This document shows, piece by piece, positions 1 to 6,046 of a stretch of DNA of 6,046 bases; position 1 is the stretch's first letter, and each line of letters opens with the position of its first letter. The notes beneath the pieces were generated by a model that worked only from the letters and a program-made list of their open reading frames with translations, was not told the origin of the DNA and made no database searches. The position numbers and the translations under genes were made by a program. Source of the DNA: Chloroflexota bacterium (GTDB taxonomy: Bacteria; Chloroflexota; Limnocylindria; QHBO01); assembly GCA_023250255.1 (NCBI GenBank), contig JAHFBB010000066.1, positions 1-6,046 of the forward strand, given 5' to 3'.

Positions 1-691
1 CGGTGGCGGCGTTGAGTGATGCCACCCGGCCGTCCATCGGGAAACCGACGACCAGGTCACAGCGCTTCCGGAGCGCGCCGCTGACGCCGGTCCCCTCTCC
101 TCCGACGACCACGGCCAGCGGCCCGGTCAAATCGACATCCCAGGCGAGGACGGCCGCATCCTGATCGGCCGCGACCAGCCGCAGCCCGTCGGATTTCAGC
201 GCAAGGACGGCCTCAGTCAGCACCGGCACCCGGGCCAGAAGCAGGTGCTCCGACGCTCCGGCCGATGCCTTGACCGCGGACGCCGACAGCGGTGCGGAAG
301 CCCGCTCCGGAAATATCACGCCGTCCACACCGGCCGCTTCCGCCGCCCGCAGGAGGGTGCCGAAGTTGGCGGGATCCTGCAGATTCTCGAGGACCAGGAC
401 GAGTGGCGGCCGACCGGCACGCAGTGCCGCGGCAGACATCTCGGCCAGGTCGGCCCAGCGCCGCGGCTCGACCTCCAGCAGTAGTCCCTGGTGGCCGTCG
501 AAACCGCCGAGTTGCGACAGCCGCTCGTGCGACCGGACCTGTTGCGGGATGTCGGCCGCCCGCGCCCGGGAAAGGATGTCCTGCAGTTCGGGGGTCGGCC
601 GCAGGCCATCGGCCACCAGCAGCCGCACCGCCGTTCGTCCTGCCGCCAACGCCTCGGACACCGGCCGCCGACCCCCGATCCATTCGGTCAT
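1..691 (-). CDS. rlmB: TrmH/SpoU-family RNA 2'-O-ribose methyltransferase, RlmB-like (3' end outside window)
   Basis: This gene probably encodes an S-adenosylmethionine-dependent enzyme that methylates a ribose 2'-OH in RNA; the best-known relative, RlmB, modifies G2251 of 23S rRNA in the cytoplasm. I translated 230 codons by hand from the ATG at 691, and the frame stays open to the left edge. Residues 1-75 look like the small SpoU substrate-binding domain, with WIGGRRPVSEAL at the start and GGFDGHQGLLLEV at 62-74. The SPOUT knot domain follows. Motif 1 is ENLQDPANFGTLLRAAEAAG (102-121), with N109 and R115. Motif 2 is VVVGGEGTGV (194-203). Motif 3 begins at FPMDGRVASLNAAT (217-230), where the window cuts the gene. 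Family members usually have about 240-270 residues, so only a short tail is missing. The start overlaps the ispDF stop (ATGA) and has a purine-rich GGCGGA six bases upstream. The family is secure, but the exact target (23S rRNA G2251, another rRNA site or a tRNA) is not settled by sequence. Confidence 0.9.
   Translation of the reverse strand, partial: MTEWIGGRRPVSEALAAGRTAVRLLVADGLRPTPELQDILSRARAADIPQQVRSHERLSQLGGFDGHQGLLLEVEPRRWADLAEMSAAALRAGRPPLVLVLENLQDPANFGTLLRAAEAAGVDGVIFPERASAPLSASAVKASAGASEHLLLARVPVLTEAVLALKSDGLRLVAADQDAAVLAWDVDLTGPLAVVVGGEGTGVSGALRKRCDLVVGFPMDGRVASLNAAT
688..691 (-). other. ATGA stop/start overlap between ispDF and rlmB-like gene
   Basis: On the minus strand the four bases ATGA contain both the ATG of the methyltransferase gene (691-689) and the TGA stop of ispDF (690-688). 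Such overlaps commonly allow a terminating ribosome to restart on the next gene. A possible Shine-Dalgarno element, GGCGGA at 703-698, lies six bases before the ATG inside the ispDF coding sequence and supports this start. Confidence 0.85.
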
Positions 692-1899
692 CGGGGATCC
701 GCCGAACCAATGACCGCCACGGCCCAGACGGCGATCCCCTCGGATCCGCCAAAACCCAGCCCGTCGGATGTCGTGCCGCGGATCGAAACCGAGGCGGCGG
801 CGATCCCCAACCGCGAGGCAATGGAAGCGGCCATTTCGTCGCGTACCGGGGCAACGGCCGGACGGGCGCCTACGACGACCACGTCGAGCCGGCGCGGCTC
901 CAACTGGGCCAGGGCCAACTCGGCGACCACCGTGCGCAGCAATGCTCCGGAGTCCACGCCGGGCTCGGTAGCGTCCGGGGCGAAACGGGTTCCAACATCG
1001 CCGAGCCCGGCGGCTCCCAACAGCGCGTCCATCAGCGCGTGCAGGATCGCGTCGCCGTCGGAATGCCCGATGAGCCCTCGCGGTTCGTCGGGAAAGTCCA
1101 GGCCGCCCAGGCGAAGGGGAACGCCTTCCCCGAGCCGGTGCGCATCGAACCCGATCGCCACCCGCTCGTCGGGACCAACGGCCGGGATGGCAACCAGGGT
1201 CGCCCGTTCGGCCAGAGTTGCTCGGATTGGCCCGATGTCGCTGGGGTCCGTGACCTTGCGGTTTGCCGGATCGCCCGCGACGGTCGCGACATCGATCCCG
1301 ATCAGCTCAAGGGCGGACGCCTCATCGGTCACCTCGATCCCGGTGGTTGCGGCTTCATCCAGCGCGTGCCGCAGGTCACCCAGCCGCGCGACCTGCGGGG
1401 TCTGCGCGGCCATGAGCTCGTCGCGCGGAATCGTTCGTACGATCCTTCCGCGCACGACCTCCTTGACCGTGTCCGCCAGGGGCACGACCGGGACGACCGC
1501 CCGGCCTGTCACCGCGGCCGTCAACAGGCGGTCGATCAGGTCGCGACTCAGCGCCGGTCGGGCCGCGTCGTGGACGAGAACGACTGCCTCGGACGCGGTT
1601 CTGGATGACGCCACGGATGCCAAGCCGGCGGCCACCGAATCGGACCGGCGGGCTCCGCCGCCGACCACGGTGACCGAGGCGGCCCTCGAAGGGAGCGCGG
1701 ATCGAAATCGGTCGAGGTCATCGGCCTGGACGACCAGCACCAGGTCACGAGGATCGACCACTTCCAGCAGGGCGTCCAGTGACCAGCGCCACAGTGGACG
1801 GCCGAACATGTCCAGCCAGAGCTTGTCGAATCCCATCCGCGCGCTGGCTCCGGCAGCCACCAGCACGGCGCGCGGATGCGGAGATTCGGTCCCGATCAC
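688..1899 (-). CDS. ispDF: Bifunctional IspD-IspF: MEP cytidylyltransferase fused to MEcPP synthase
   Basis: This cytosolic enzyme has 403 residues and a GTG start. IspD joins CTP to 2-C-methyl-D-erythritol 4-phosphate (step 3 of the MEP pathway); IspF cyclises the later phosphorylated intermediate with release of CMP (step 5). IspE, the step between, is not in the window. The IspD half spans residues 10 to about 232: AAGASARMGFDK (R21, K26), VHDAARP (109-115), D143/T144, R159, AQTPQ (165-169), EVTDEASALE (189-198) and NRKVT (213-217). These match the known CTP and MEP contacts. The IspF half spans about 245-398: GFDAH (D252, H254 metal ligands), GHSDGDAILHALMDALLGAAGLGD (278-301, H287 as third ligand) and DSGALL (316-321). 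Oddities are all in IspF: the usual Pro-Lys is P347-A348, the usual Glu after the Thr run is D379, and the last loop is GFGGSEGI (382-389), one residue short and lacking the usual Arg. The start overlaps the upstream stop by four bases. Fused IspDF is known from other bacteria, mainly Proteobacteria. Confidence 0.95.
   Translation of the reverse strand: MIGTESPHPRAVLVAAGASARMGFDKLWLDMFGRPLWRWSLDALLEVVDPRDLVLVVQADDLDRFRSALPSRAASVTVVGGGARRSDSVAAGLASVASSRTASEAVVLVHDAARPALSRDLIDRLLTAAVTGRAVVPVVPLADTVKEVVRGRIVRTIPRDELMAAQTPQVARLGDLRHALDEAATTGIEVTDEASALELIGIDVATVAGDPANRKVTDPSDIGPIRATLAERATLVAIPAVGPDERVAIGFDAHRLGEGVPLRLGGLDFPDEPRGLIGHSDGDAILHALMDALLGAAGLGDVGTRFAPDATEPGVDSGALLRTVVAELALAQLEPRRLDVVVVGARPAVAPVRDEMAASIASRLGIAAASVSIRGTTSDGLGFGGSEGIAVWAVAVIGSADPR
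1896..1899 (-). other. GTGA stop/start overlap between yacL-like gene and ispDF
   Basis: On the minus strand GTGA carries the GTG start of ispDF (1899-1897) and the TGA stop of the PIN-TRAM gene (1898-1896). The first conserved IspD residues begin within 12 codons of this GTG, and no ATG offers a better start. The upstream bases are only weakly Shine-Dalgarno-like (GGGG about four bases away), so initiation probably depends on translation of the preceding gene. Confidence 0.8.
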
Positions 1900-2942
1900 G
1901 ACCCCGCGCGAGGCTGGGCGAAGATCATCCGGCCAGCCACCGTCTGCAGCACGCGGGTGACCGTCACCGGCAGCTCGCGGTCCATGTGTTGGCTTCCACC
2001 TTCGACCACGATCATGGTGCCGTCATCGAGGTAGCCAACGCCCTGGCCCACCTCCTTACCCGGCTGGATGATCCGGACGGTCATCTCCTCCCCGGGGTGA
2101 ACGACAGCCTTCACGGCGTTCGCCAGTTCGTTGATGTTCAGCACGCGGATGCCCTGCAACTCCGCTACCCGGTTCAGGTTGAAGTCGTTGGTCAGTACCG
2201 CGGCACCGTAATCACGGGCGAAGGCGAGCAACTTGGCGTCGACCTCGTCCAGCTCCGGGTACGTCTCCTCGCTGATGGTGATAGGGGTCACCGCATCCTT
2301 TTGGAGGGCAGCCAGCATCTCGAGCCCCCGCCGACCGCGGTTCCGTCGCATGGGGTCGGGCGAATCGGCTATGCCCTGGAGTTCCTCGAGCACGAAGCGC
2401 GGGGCAACGAGCTCACCGAGGATGAATCCGGTTCGGGCGATGTCAACCACCCGCCCGTCGATGACCGCGCTCGTATCGAGGACGACCAGCTGACTCATCT
2501 TCCCCCGCCGAGCGGGCACCAGCCCCGACACCGCGCCGACAATCGTCTCGCGCTTGAACAGGAGCAGCCATGACATCCCCACTGCCAGGAGGAGCGCGGA
2601 GATGATCGGCAGGACTGTCCCCCACGGCGAATCGAGTTGCGACAACGGAATGCCAACGAGGACGCCCATGACGAGGCCGATGACGATCCCGATCACCCCC
2701 AGCGAAAAGGAACTCGCCTCGCTCTCGGCAAGGCGCCCAACCGCCCAGCGAGTTGGATAGACCGTTGCGTACGGAATGGCCAAGTAGCCGAACAGCATCG
2801 CGGCGACCACGATCGCGACCAGCACCGCTGGTCGATTGGCGGGATCGATCGAGAGGCCGAAGCGCTCGAGGATGATGAAGCCCAGAAAAAAGCCGACGAA
2901 TGCGCCGATCAGCGCACCACCCAGCCGGATAAAAGCGGTCAT
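1896..2942 (-). CDS. yacL: Membrane-anchored PIN-TRAM domain protein, YacL family
   Basis: This 348-residue protein is probably a membrane-tethered, metal-dependent ribonuclease, with substrate unknown. Four hydrophobic segments at about residues 7-25, 39-57, 79-98 and 109-129 should span the cytoplasmic membrane. A basic stretch (130-148) follows, then a PIN nuclease domain at about 152-275. The PIN acidic residues are all present: D156 in VLDTSAVIDGRVVDIA, E187 in VLEELQ, D235 in VDAKLL and D253 in TNDFNL. The C-terminal part, about 285-345, matches a TRAM domain, a small beta-barrel typical of RNA binding. B. subtilis YacL has the same order of parts and a similar length (about 366 residues), and also sits between the radA region and ispD. 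I chose the ATG at 2942 because the membrane segment begins directly after it; the frame stays open upstream to a GTG at 3089, but that would run through the terminator. The Shine-Dalgarno is weak. Known for the family: PIN proteins are often RNases. Inferred: activity here. Confidence 0.88.
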   Translation of the reverse strand: MTAFIRLGGALIGAFVGFFLGFIILERFGLSIDPANRPAVLVAIVVAAMLFGYLAIPYATVYPTRWAVGRLAESEASSFSLGVIGIVIGLVMGVLVGIPLSQLDSPWGTVLPIISALLLAVGMSWLLLFKRETIVGAVSGLVPARRGKMSQLVVLDTSAVIDGRVVDIARTGFILGELVAPRFVLEELQGIADSPDPMRRNRGRRGLEMLAALQKDAVTPITISEETYPELDEVDAKLLAFARDYGAAVLTNDFNLNRVAELQGIRVLNINELANAVKAVVHPGEEMTVRIIQPGKEVGQGVGYLDDGTMIVVEGGSQHMDRELPVTVTRVLQTVAGRMIFAQPRAGS

Positions 2943-2965
2943 GACGTGATGATTCCGTTTCTCGC

Positions 2966-2989
2966 AGGCCGGCCTCGCGGTTCGACCGC
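2966..2989. repeat. Palindromes in the yacL-like gene leader
   Basis: Two small symmetric elements sit next to each other upstream of the yacL-like start: a perfect 10-base palindrome AGGCCGGCCT at 2966-2975, and an inverted repeat GCGGT-TCG-ACCGC at 2977-2989 (5-base arms, 3-base loop). They would lie in the 5' untranslated leader or near the promoter. They could be an operator or leader hairpin, but short palindromes are common by chance in GC-rich DNA. Confidence 0.3.
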
Positions 2990-3001
2990 TGCGTACGTCG
3001 A

Positions 3002-3028
3002 TGAATAACTGATAACGCCAGGGACCAA
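3002..3028 (-). promoter_or_regulatory. Candidate promoter for yacL-ispDF-rlmB unit (weak)
   Basis: Downstream of the terminator, the minus strand has the most AT-rich stretch of the intergenic gap. A possible -35 is TTGGTC (3028-3023) and a possible -10 is TATTCA (3007-3002), 15 bases apart, which is shorter than ideal. The -35 match is only the first three bases. The location is the main support: a terminator lies immediately upstream and the next gene starts about 60 bases downstream. The exact boxes are a guess. Confidence 0.25.
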
Positions 3029-3057
3029 TAAAGCCCCGTCCACCGCGGTGACGGGGC
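3027..3057 (-). terminator. Rho-independent terminator after radA
   Basis: Read on the minus strand, GCCCCGT pairs with ACGGGGC around a core CACCGCGGTG that is itself a perfect palindrome, giving a stem of about ten base pairs with one unpaired base and a CGCG loop (3057-3033). The run TTTATT (3032-3027) follows directly. This is the layout of an intrinsic terminator for transcription from clpC-radA, about 50 bases after the radA stop. On the plus strand the hairpin is followed by GCCACCC with no T-run, so it should act in one direction only. Confidence 0.85.
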
Positions 3058-3106
3058 GCCACCCTATCACCGGTTCCCTCGGCCGACAATGGACCGCTGG
3101 GCCCGT

Positions 3107-4480
3107 TCAGCCCTCCGCCAGCGCCTCGAGCAGGGCTGATCGCAGATCGGTGACCGCAACAATCGCAGTCCCTCCGCCAGAGGCGGCCCGACGCTCGGCG
3201 GCCCCAATGAGTCGTCCGAATCCCAGTCGGGACGCTTCGGCCGCACGTCGATCGACGCGGGTGGCCGGCCGGACTCGACCCGCCAGCGAGACCTCGCCAA
3301 CCAATGCGGTCCCTTCGCGGACCGGCCGTTCCCGGAGGCTCGATGCGAGCGCCGCCGCCAGGGCGAGGTCAGCGGCAGGCTCGTCCACTCGCAGGCCGCC
3401 GGCGACGTTCACGTAGACATCGTGGTTGGCGAGATTCACCCCGGCGTGGCGACCAAGGACCGCGATGAGCATCAGGATCCGGTTGACGTCCACCCCGGCC
3501 GTGGCCCGGCGAGGATGGCCGTAGGACACCGGGGCGACCAGAGCCTGGATCTCGACCGCCAGCGGGCGTGATCCCTCGATGGCAATCGTCACCGCGCTGC
3601 CCGCGGTCGGTGGCGACTCGGTCTCGAGGAAAAAGCGCGCGACGTCGGGGACTTCCGCCAGCCCGTCTCCGCGCATTTCGAGCACCCCGACCTCGTCCGT
3701 CGAGCCAAATCGATTCTTGGCGGCCCGTATGAGTCGGGTTGAGCCGAGACGTTCCCCTTCGACGTAGATCACCGCATCAACCAGGTGCTCCAGCGTTCGG
3801 GGCCCGGCGACCGTGCCGTCCTTGGTGACGTGCCCCACCAGGGCCACCGTCGCCTGACCGGCCTTGGCGACCTCGGCCAGGCGAGCCGCGACTTCCCGGA
3901 CCTGGCCGAGGCTGCCCGCCGGACCGCTCAACTCGCTGCTCGAGAGGGTCTGGACGCTGTCGACCACCACCAAACCCGCACGGTCGAGTCCCGCCACGGC
4001 CCCGAGCGCCTCGTCGAGCTGGGTCGTGGCCAGCAGCTGGAGGCCGGCCACCACCGCCCCAACGCGCTCTGCCCGGCCACGAACCTGGGACGCGGATTCC
4101 TCGGCGGTGATGTAGATCGCCGGATGCCCGGCAGCAGCCACCCGGGCGGCCAGCTGAAGAAGGAGCGTGGACTTGCCAATTCCGGGGTCGCCGCCGAACA
4201 GCACGATGGATCCCGCCACCAGTCCCCCGCCAAGGACCCGGTCGACCTCGCCCAGGCCCGTTTCCAGGCGGGCGGCCTCGGCGGACGTCACCTTGCCGAT
4301 ATCGGTCAACACCGGCGCGGCCGCGGCCCTGGTCCGTCGCTGTGCGGCCACCGGCTTGACGACAACCGTCTCGACCATCGTGTTCCACGACTGGCAGGCG
4401 GGACATTGACCCGACCAGCGCGGCGACTCGGCGCCGCAGTTCTGACAGACGTGGACGGAGCGAGACGGCATGGCCGCCAT
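3107..4480 (-). CDS. radA: DNA repair protein RadA (Sms)
   Basis: RadA is a cytoplasmic RecA-like ATPase that helps process recombination intermediates by promoting branch migration or helicase-like DNA unwinding with RecA. The 457-residue length is normal (E. coli about 460). A zinc finger opens the protein: C12, C15, C26 and C29 in CQNCGAESPRWSGQCPAC. The ATPase core follows, with Walker A GGDPGIGKST (96-105), Walker B VVVDS (171-175), GHVTKDG (216-222) and the RadA signature KNRFG (255-259). The C-terminal part, about 290-457, is the Lon-like ring domain, including AGGLRVDEPAADLALA (360-375); it is not expected to be a protease. The start is ambiguous between ATG at 4480 and ATG at 4471, three codons later; neither has a strong Shine-Dalgarno. 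It lies 38 bases after clpC with no terminator seen between, so the two are probably co-transcribed. In B. subtilis radA also follows clpC. The TGA stop is at 3109-3107. Confidence 0.97.
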   Translation of the reverse strand: MAAMPSRSVHVCQNCGAESPRWSGQCPACQSWNTMVETVVVKPVAAQRRTRAAAAPVLTDIGKVTSAEAARLETGLGEVDRVLGGGLVAGSIVLFGGDPGIGKSTLLLQLAARVAAAGHPAIYITAEESASQVRGRAERVGAVVAGLQLLATTQLDEALGAVAGLDRAGLVVVDSVQTLSSSELSGPAGSLGQVREVAARLAEVAKAGQATVALVGHVTKDGTVAGPRTLEHLVDAVIYVEGERLGSTRLIRAAKNRFGSTDEVGVLEMRGDGLAEVPDVARFFLETESPPTAGSAVTIAIEGSRPLAVEIQALVAPVSYGHPRRATAGVDVNRILMLIAVLGRHAGVNLANHDVYVNVAGGLRVDEPAADLALAAALASSLRERPVREGTALVGEVSLAGRVRPATRVDRRAAEASRLGFGRLIGAAERRAASGGGTAIVAVTDLRSALLEALAEG

Positions 4481-4492
4481 CTTCGCATGGCC
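4468..4492. repeat. Short direct repeat around the radA start
   Basis: The 8-mer GCATGGCC occurs at 4468-4475 and again at 4485-4492, 17 bases apart. Each copy carries an ATG on the minus strand: the one at 4471 is in the radA frame, the one at 4488 is out of frame. With the in-frame ATG at 4480, three ATGs crowd the initiation region. A trivial local repeat in GC-rich DNA is the simplest explanation. Confidence 0.4.
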
Positions 4493-4518
4493 TGAGTTAG
4501 GCCCGTCTGACTGGCGGC

Positions 4519-6046
4519 TTAGCTGCTGCCGACCTTGACCGGGTGCTTCTTGGCCGTGGCCTTCTCGATGATCAATGAGCCATCCGGGCCTGCGTCGACC
4601 ACGATCTTGTCGCCGGCCTCGTAGGCGGCCATGAGCATCTTCTCGGCCAGCGGGTCCTCGATCTGGCTCTGGATCTCACGGCGGAGCGGGCGAGCGCCGA
4701 AGGTCTGGTCGAAGCCCTTGGTGATGATCGAGTCCTTGGCGGCGTCGGTCACAACCAACTCCATCTGCTGGGCTGCCAGCTGACTCTTCACTCGACCGAG
4801 CAGCAGGTCCACGATCTCGCGGATCTCCTCACGGGTCAGCTGACGGAAGACCACCGTCGCGTCGATTCGATTCAGGAACTCGGGACGGAACACGTTCTTC
4901 AACTCGCCCAGGACCTTGTCCTTCATCCGGTCGTATTCGGCCATGACCTTGGCCTGTTCCCCACCTCCGGCGCGGAAGCCGATGGAGGCGTCACGTTGGA
5001 GGGCGGCCGCCCCAACGTTGCTGGTCATGACGATGATCGCGTTGCGGAAGTCCACCCGGCGGCCCTTGGCATCGGTCAGGTGGCCATCCTCCATGATCTG
5101 GAGAAGGATGTTGAACACTTCCGGATGGGCCTTCTCGATCTCGTCAAGCAGGATCACGCAGTAACTCTTGCGGCGAACGGCCTCGGTGAGCTGGCCGCCT
5201 TCGTCATAGCCGACATATCCCGGGGGCGCACCCACCAGTCGCGAGACGTTGTGGCGCTCCATGAACTCGCTCATGTCCAACTTGATCAGGGCGTCCTCCG
5301 AGCCGAACATGAACTCGGCGAGTGCCTTGGCCAGTTCGGTCTTGCCCACCCCGGTGGGACCCATGAATACGAACGAACCGATGGGCCGCTTCGGATCCTT
5401 CAGGCCGGCGCGCGCGCGTCTGACGGCACGACTGACGATCTCGATGGCTTCCTGCTGACCGATGACCCGCTTGTGAAGTGCGTCCTCCATCTTCAGCAGG
5501 CGTTCCGACTCCTCCTGGGAGATGCGGACGACCGGAATGCCGGTCCACATGCTGACGACTTCGGCAATCTCCTCATCGGTGACATCGGGGATGACCTTGG
5601 ACGACTCCTCATGCCAGGCGGCGCGCAGTTCCTCGATGTGCTCCTTACCCTTCGCCTCCTCGTCACGCAGGCGGGCGGCTCCCTCGAAGTCCTGGCCGGC
5701 GACGGCCTCGTCCTTCTGGCGGGTGATGTCCTCGAGGGCGTGCTGTGCCTCGCGGATGGTCGGCGGAGCGGATGCCTGTCGCAGCCGAACCCGCGAACCA
5801 GCCTCGTCGATGAGGTCGATGGCCTTGTCCGGCAGGGCGCGGTCGGCGATATACCTGACGCTCAGGTCCACCGCCGCTCGAACCGCCTCATCGGTGATTC
5901 GGACGCGGTGGTGCTCCTCGTACTTGGACCGGATGCCAAACAGGATCTCCACGGCCTGGTCGAGGGTCGGCTCGTCCACCATCACCGGCTGGAACCGGCG
6001 TTCGAGTGCCGCGTCCTTCTCGATGTACTTGCGGAACTCGTCGAGG
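4519..6046 (-). CDS. clpC: ATP-dependent Clp unfoldase ClpC (5' part outside window)
   Basis: ClpC is a hexameric AAA+ unfoldase that feeds substrates to the ClpP peptidase in the cytoplasm. The frame is open to the right edge; 508 residues are visible, roughly the C-terminal 60% of an ~810-residue protein. It starts in the first ATPase domain at LDEFRKYIEKDAALERRFQP, which contains the arginine-finger region; the N-domain and first Walker motifs lie outside. A short UVR-like middle domain at visible residues 105-145 (including GQDFEGAARLRDEE) identifies ClpC rather than ClpB, whose middle domain is much longer. The second ATPase domain has Walker A GPTGVGKT (229-236), Walker B VILLDE (297-302), sensor 1 MTSN (340-343), FRPEFLNRID (386-395) and sensor 2 GARPLRR (450-456). 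IGF at 355-357 is the ClpP-docking tripeptide, so a ClpP partner is expected. Stop is TAA at 4521-4519. Adaptors or a CtsR-type repressor, if present, would be upstream, out of view. Confidence 0.97.
   Translation of the reverse strand, partial: LDEFRKYIEKDAALERRFQPVMVDEPTLDQAVEILFGIRSKYEEHHRVRITDEAVRAAVDLSVRYIADRALPDKAIDLIDEAGSRVRLRQASAPPTIREAQHALEDITRQKDEAVAGQDFEGAARLRDEEAKGKEHIEELRAAWHEESSKVIPDVTDEEIAEVVSMWTGIPVVRISQEESERLLKMEDALHKRVIGQQEAIEIVSRAVRRARAGLKDPKRPIGSFVFMGPTGVGKTELAKALAEFMFGSEDALIKLDMSEFMERHNVSRLVGAPPGYVGYDEGGQLTEAVRRKSYCVILLDEIEKAHPEVFNILLQIMEDGHLTDAKGRRVDFRNAIIVMTSNVGAAALQRDASIGFRAGGGEQAKVMAEYDRMKDKVLGELKNVFRPEFLNRIDATVVFRQLTREEIREIVDLLLGRVKSQLAAQQMELVVTDAAKDSIITKGFDQTFGARPLRREIQSQIEDPLAEKMLMAAYEAGDKIVVDAGPDGSLIIEKATAKKHPVKVGSS

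Noticed and set aside
213..854. Minus-strand open frame of about 213 codons crossing the ispDF/rlmB junction
   Set aside because: It is out of frame with both genes, which show full family motifs across this stretch. The translation is low-complexity Arg/Gly/Pro/Ala, typical of an off-frame shadow.
292..1960. Two long plus-strand open frames (292-1608 and 491-1960) opposite ispDF and rlmB
   Set aside because: Their translations are rich in Arg, Pro, Ser and Ala without recognisable motifs, and they mirror well-conserved minus-strand genes. Long antisense frames are expected in GC-rich DNA with strong third-position bias.
1779..2573. Plus-strand open frame of about 264 codons opposite the PIN-TRAM gene
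   Set aside because: It is antisense to a protein with intact PIN and TRAM motifs and has no family features of its own. It also crosses the gene junction at 1896-1899 without any matching promoter or start signal.
2943..3089. N-terminal extension of the yacL-like protein to a GTG at 3089
   Set aside because: The extra 49 codons would be read through the terminator hairpin and leader, and they look unlike the family, which starts just before the first membrane helix.
3785..4495. Plus-strand open frame of about 236 codons opposite radA
   Set aside because: It covers the conserved RadA ATPase region on the other strand, and its translation matches nothing I recognise. It is a shadow of the radA codon bias.
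4481..4518. Possible terminator or promoter between clpC and radA
   Set aside because: The 38-base gap has no hairpin followed by a T-run and no convincing promoter boxes, so I treat the two genes as one transcription unit.

Overview
The window is a GC-rich, gene-dense bacterial chromosome segment. Every gene I can support lies on the minus strand, so transcription runs from high to low coordinates. In reading order it holds clpC (its 5' part lies beyond the right edge), radA, a terminator and short intergenic leader, a yacL-type membrane PIN-TRAM protein, a fused ispD-ispF gene, and a TrmH/SpoU-family RNA 2'-O-methyltransferase (rlmB-like) whose 3' end lies beyond the left edge. I found no mobile element, CRISPR array, tRNA, rRNA or clear sign of horizontal transfer.

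The order clpC - radA - yacL - ispD - ispF - rlmB is a condensed version of a neighbourhood best known from Bacillus subtilis (clpC-radA-disA-yacL-ispD-ispF-gltX-cysE-cysS-mrnC-rlmB). Here disA, gltX, cysE, cysS and mrnC are absent from those positions and ispD and ispF are one reading frame. The very high GC content and C/G-ending codons argue against a low-GC Firmicute. A high-GC Gram-positive-related or Chloroflexota-type bacterium fits better, but this is an inference from gene order and composition, and the phylum cannot be fixed from this window.

The segment appears to contain two transcription units. Unit 1 (clpC, radA) ends in a good intrinsic terminator at 3027-3057. Unit 2 (yacL-like, ispDF, rlmB-like) starts after it, from a 5' leader of up to about 80 bases that carries small palindromes. 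It is tightly packed: both internal junctions are 4-base stop/start overlaps (GTGA at 1896-1899, ATGA at 688-691), the arrangement expected for translational coupling.

Functionally, unit 1 covers protein quality control (the ClpC unfoldase) and recombination-linked DNA repair (RadA). Unit 2 combines a probable membrane-tethered RNase, two non-consecutive steps of the MEP isoprenoid pathway, and an rRNA/tRNA ribose methyltransferase. This is mostly conserved housekeeping DNA. The points most worth a second look are the IspF half of the fusion, which departs from the family at several substrate-site positions, and the missing disA. I see no undescribed system here.
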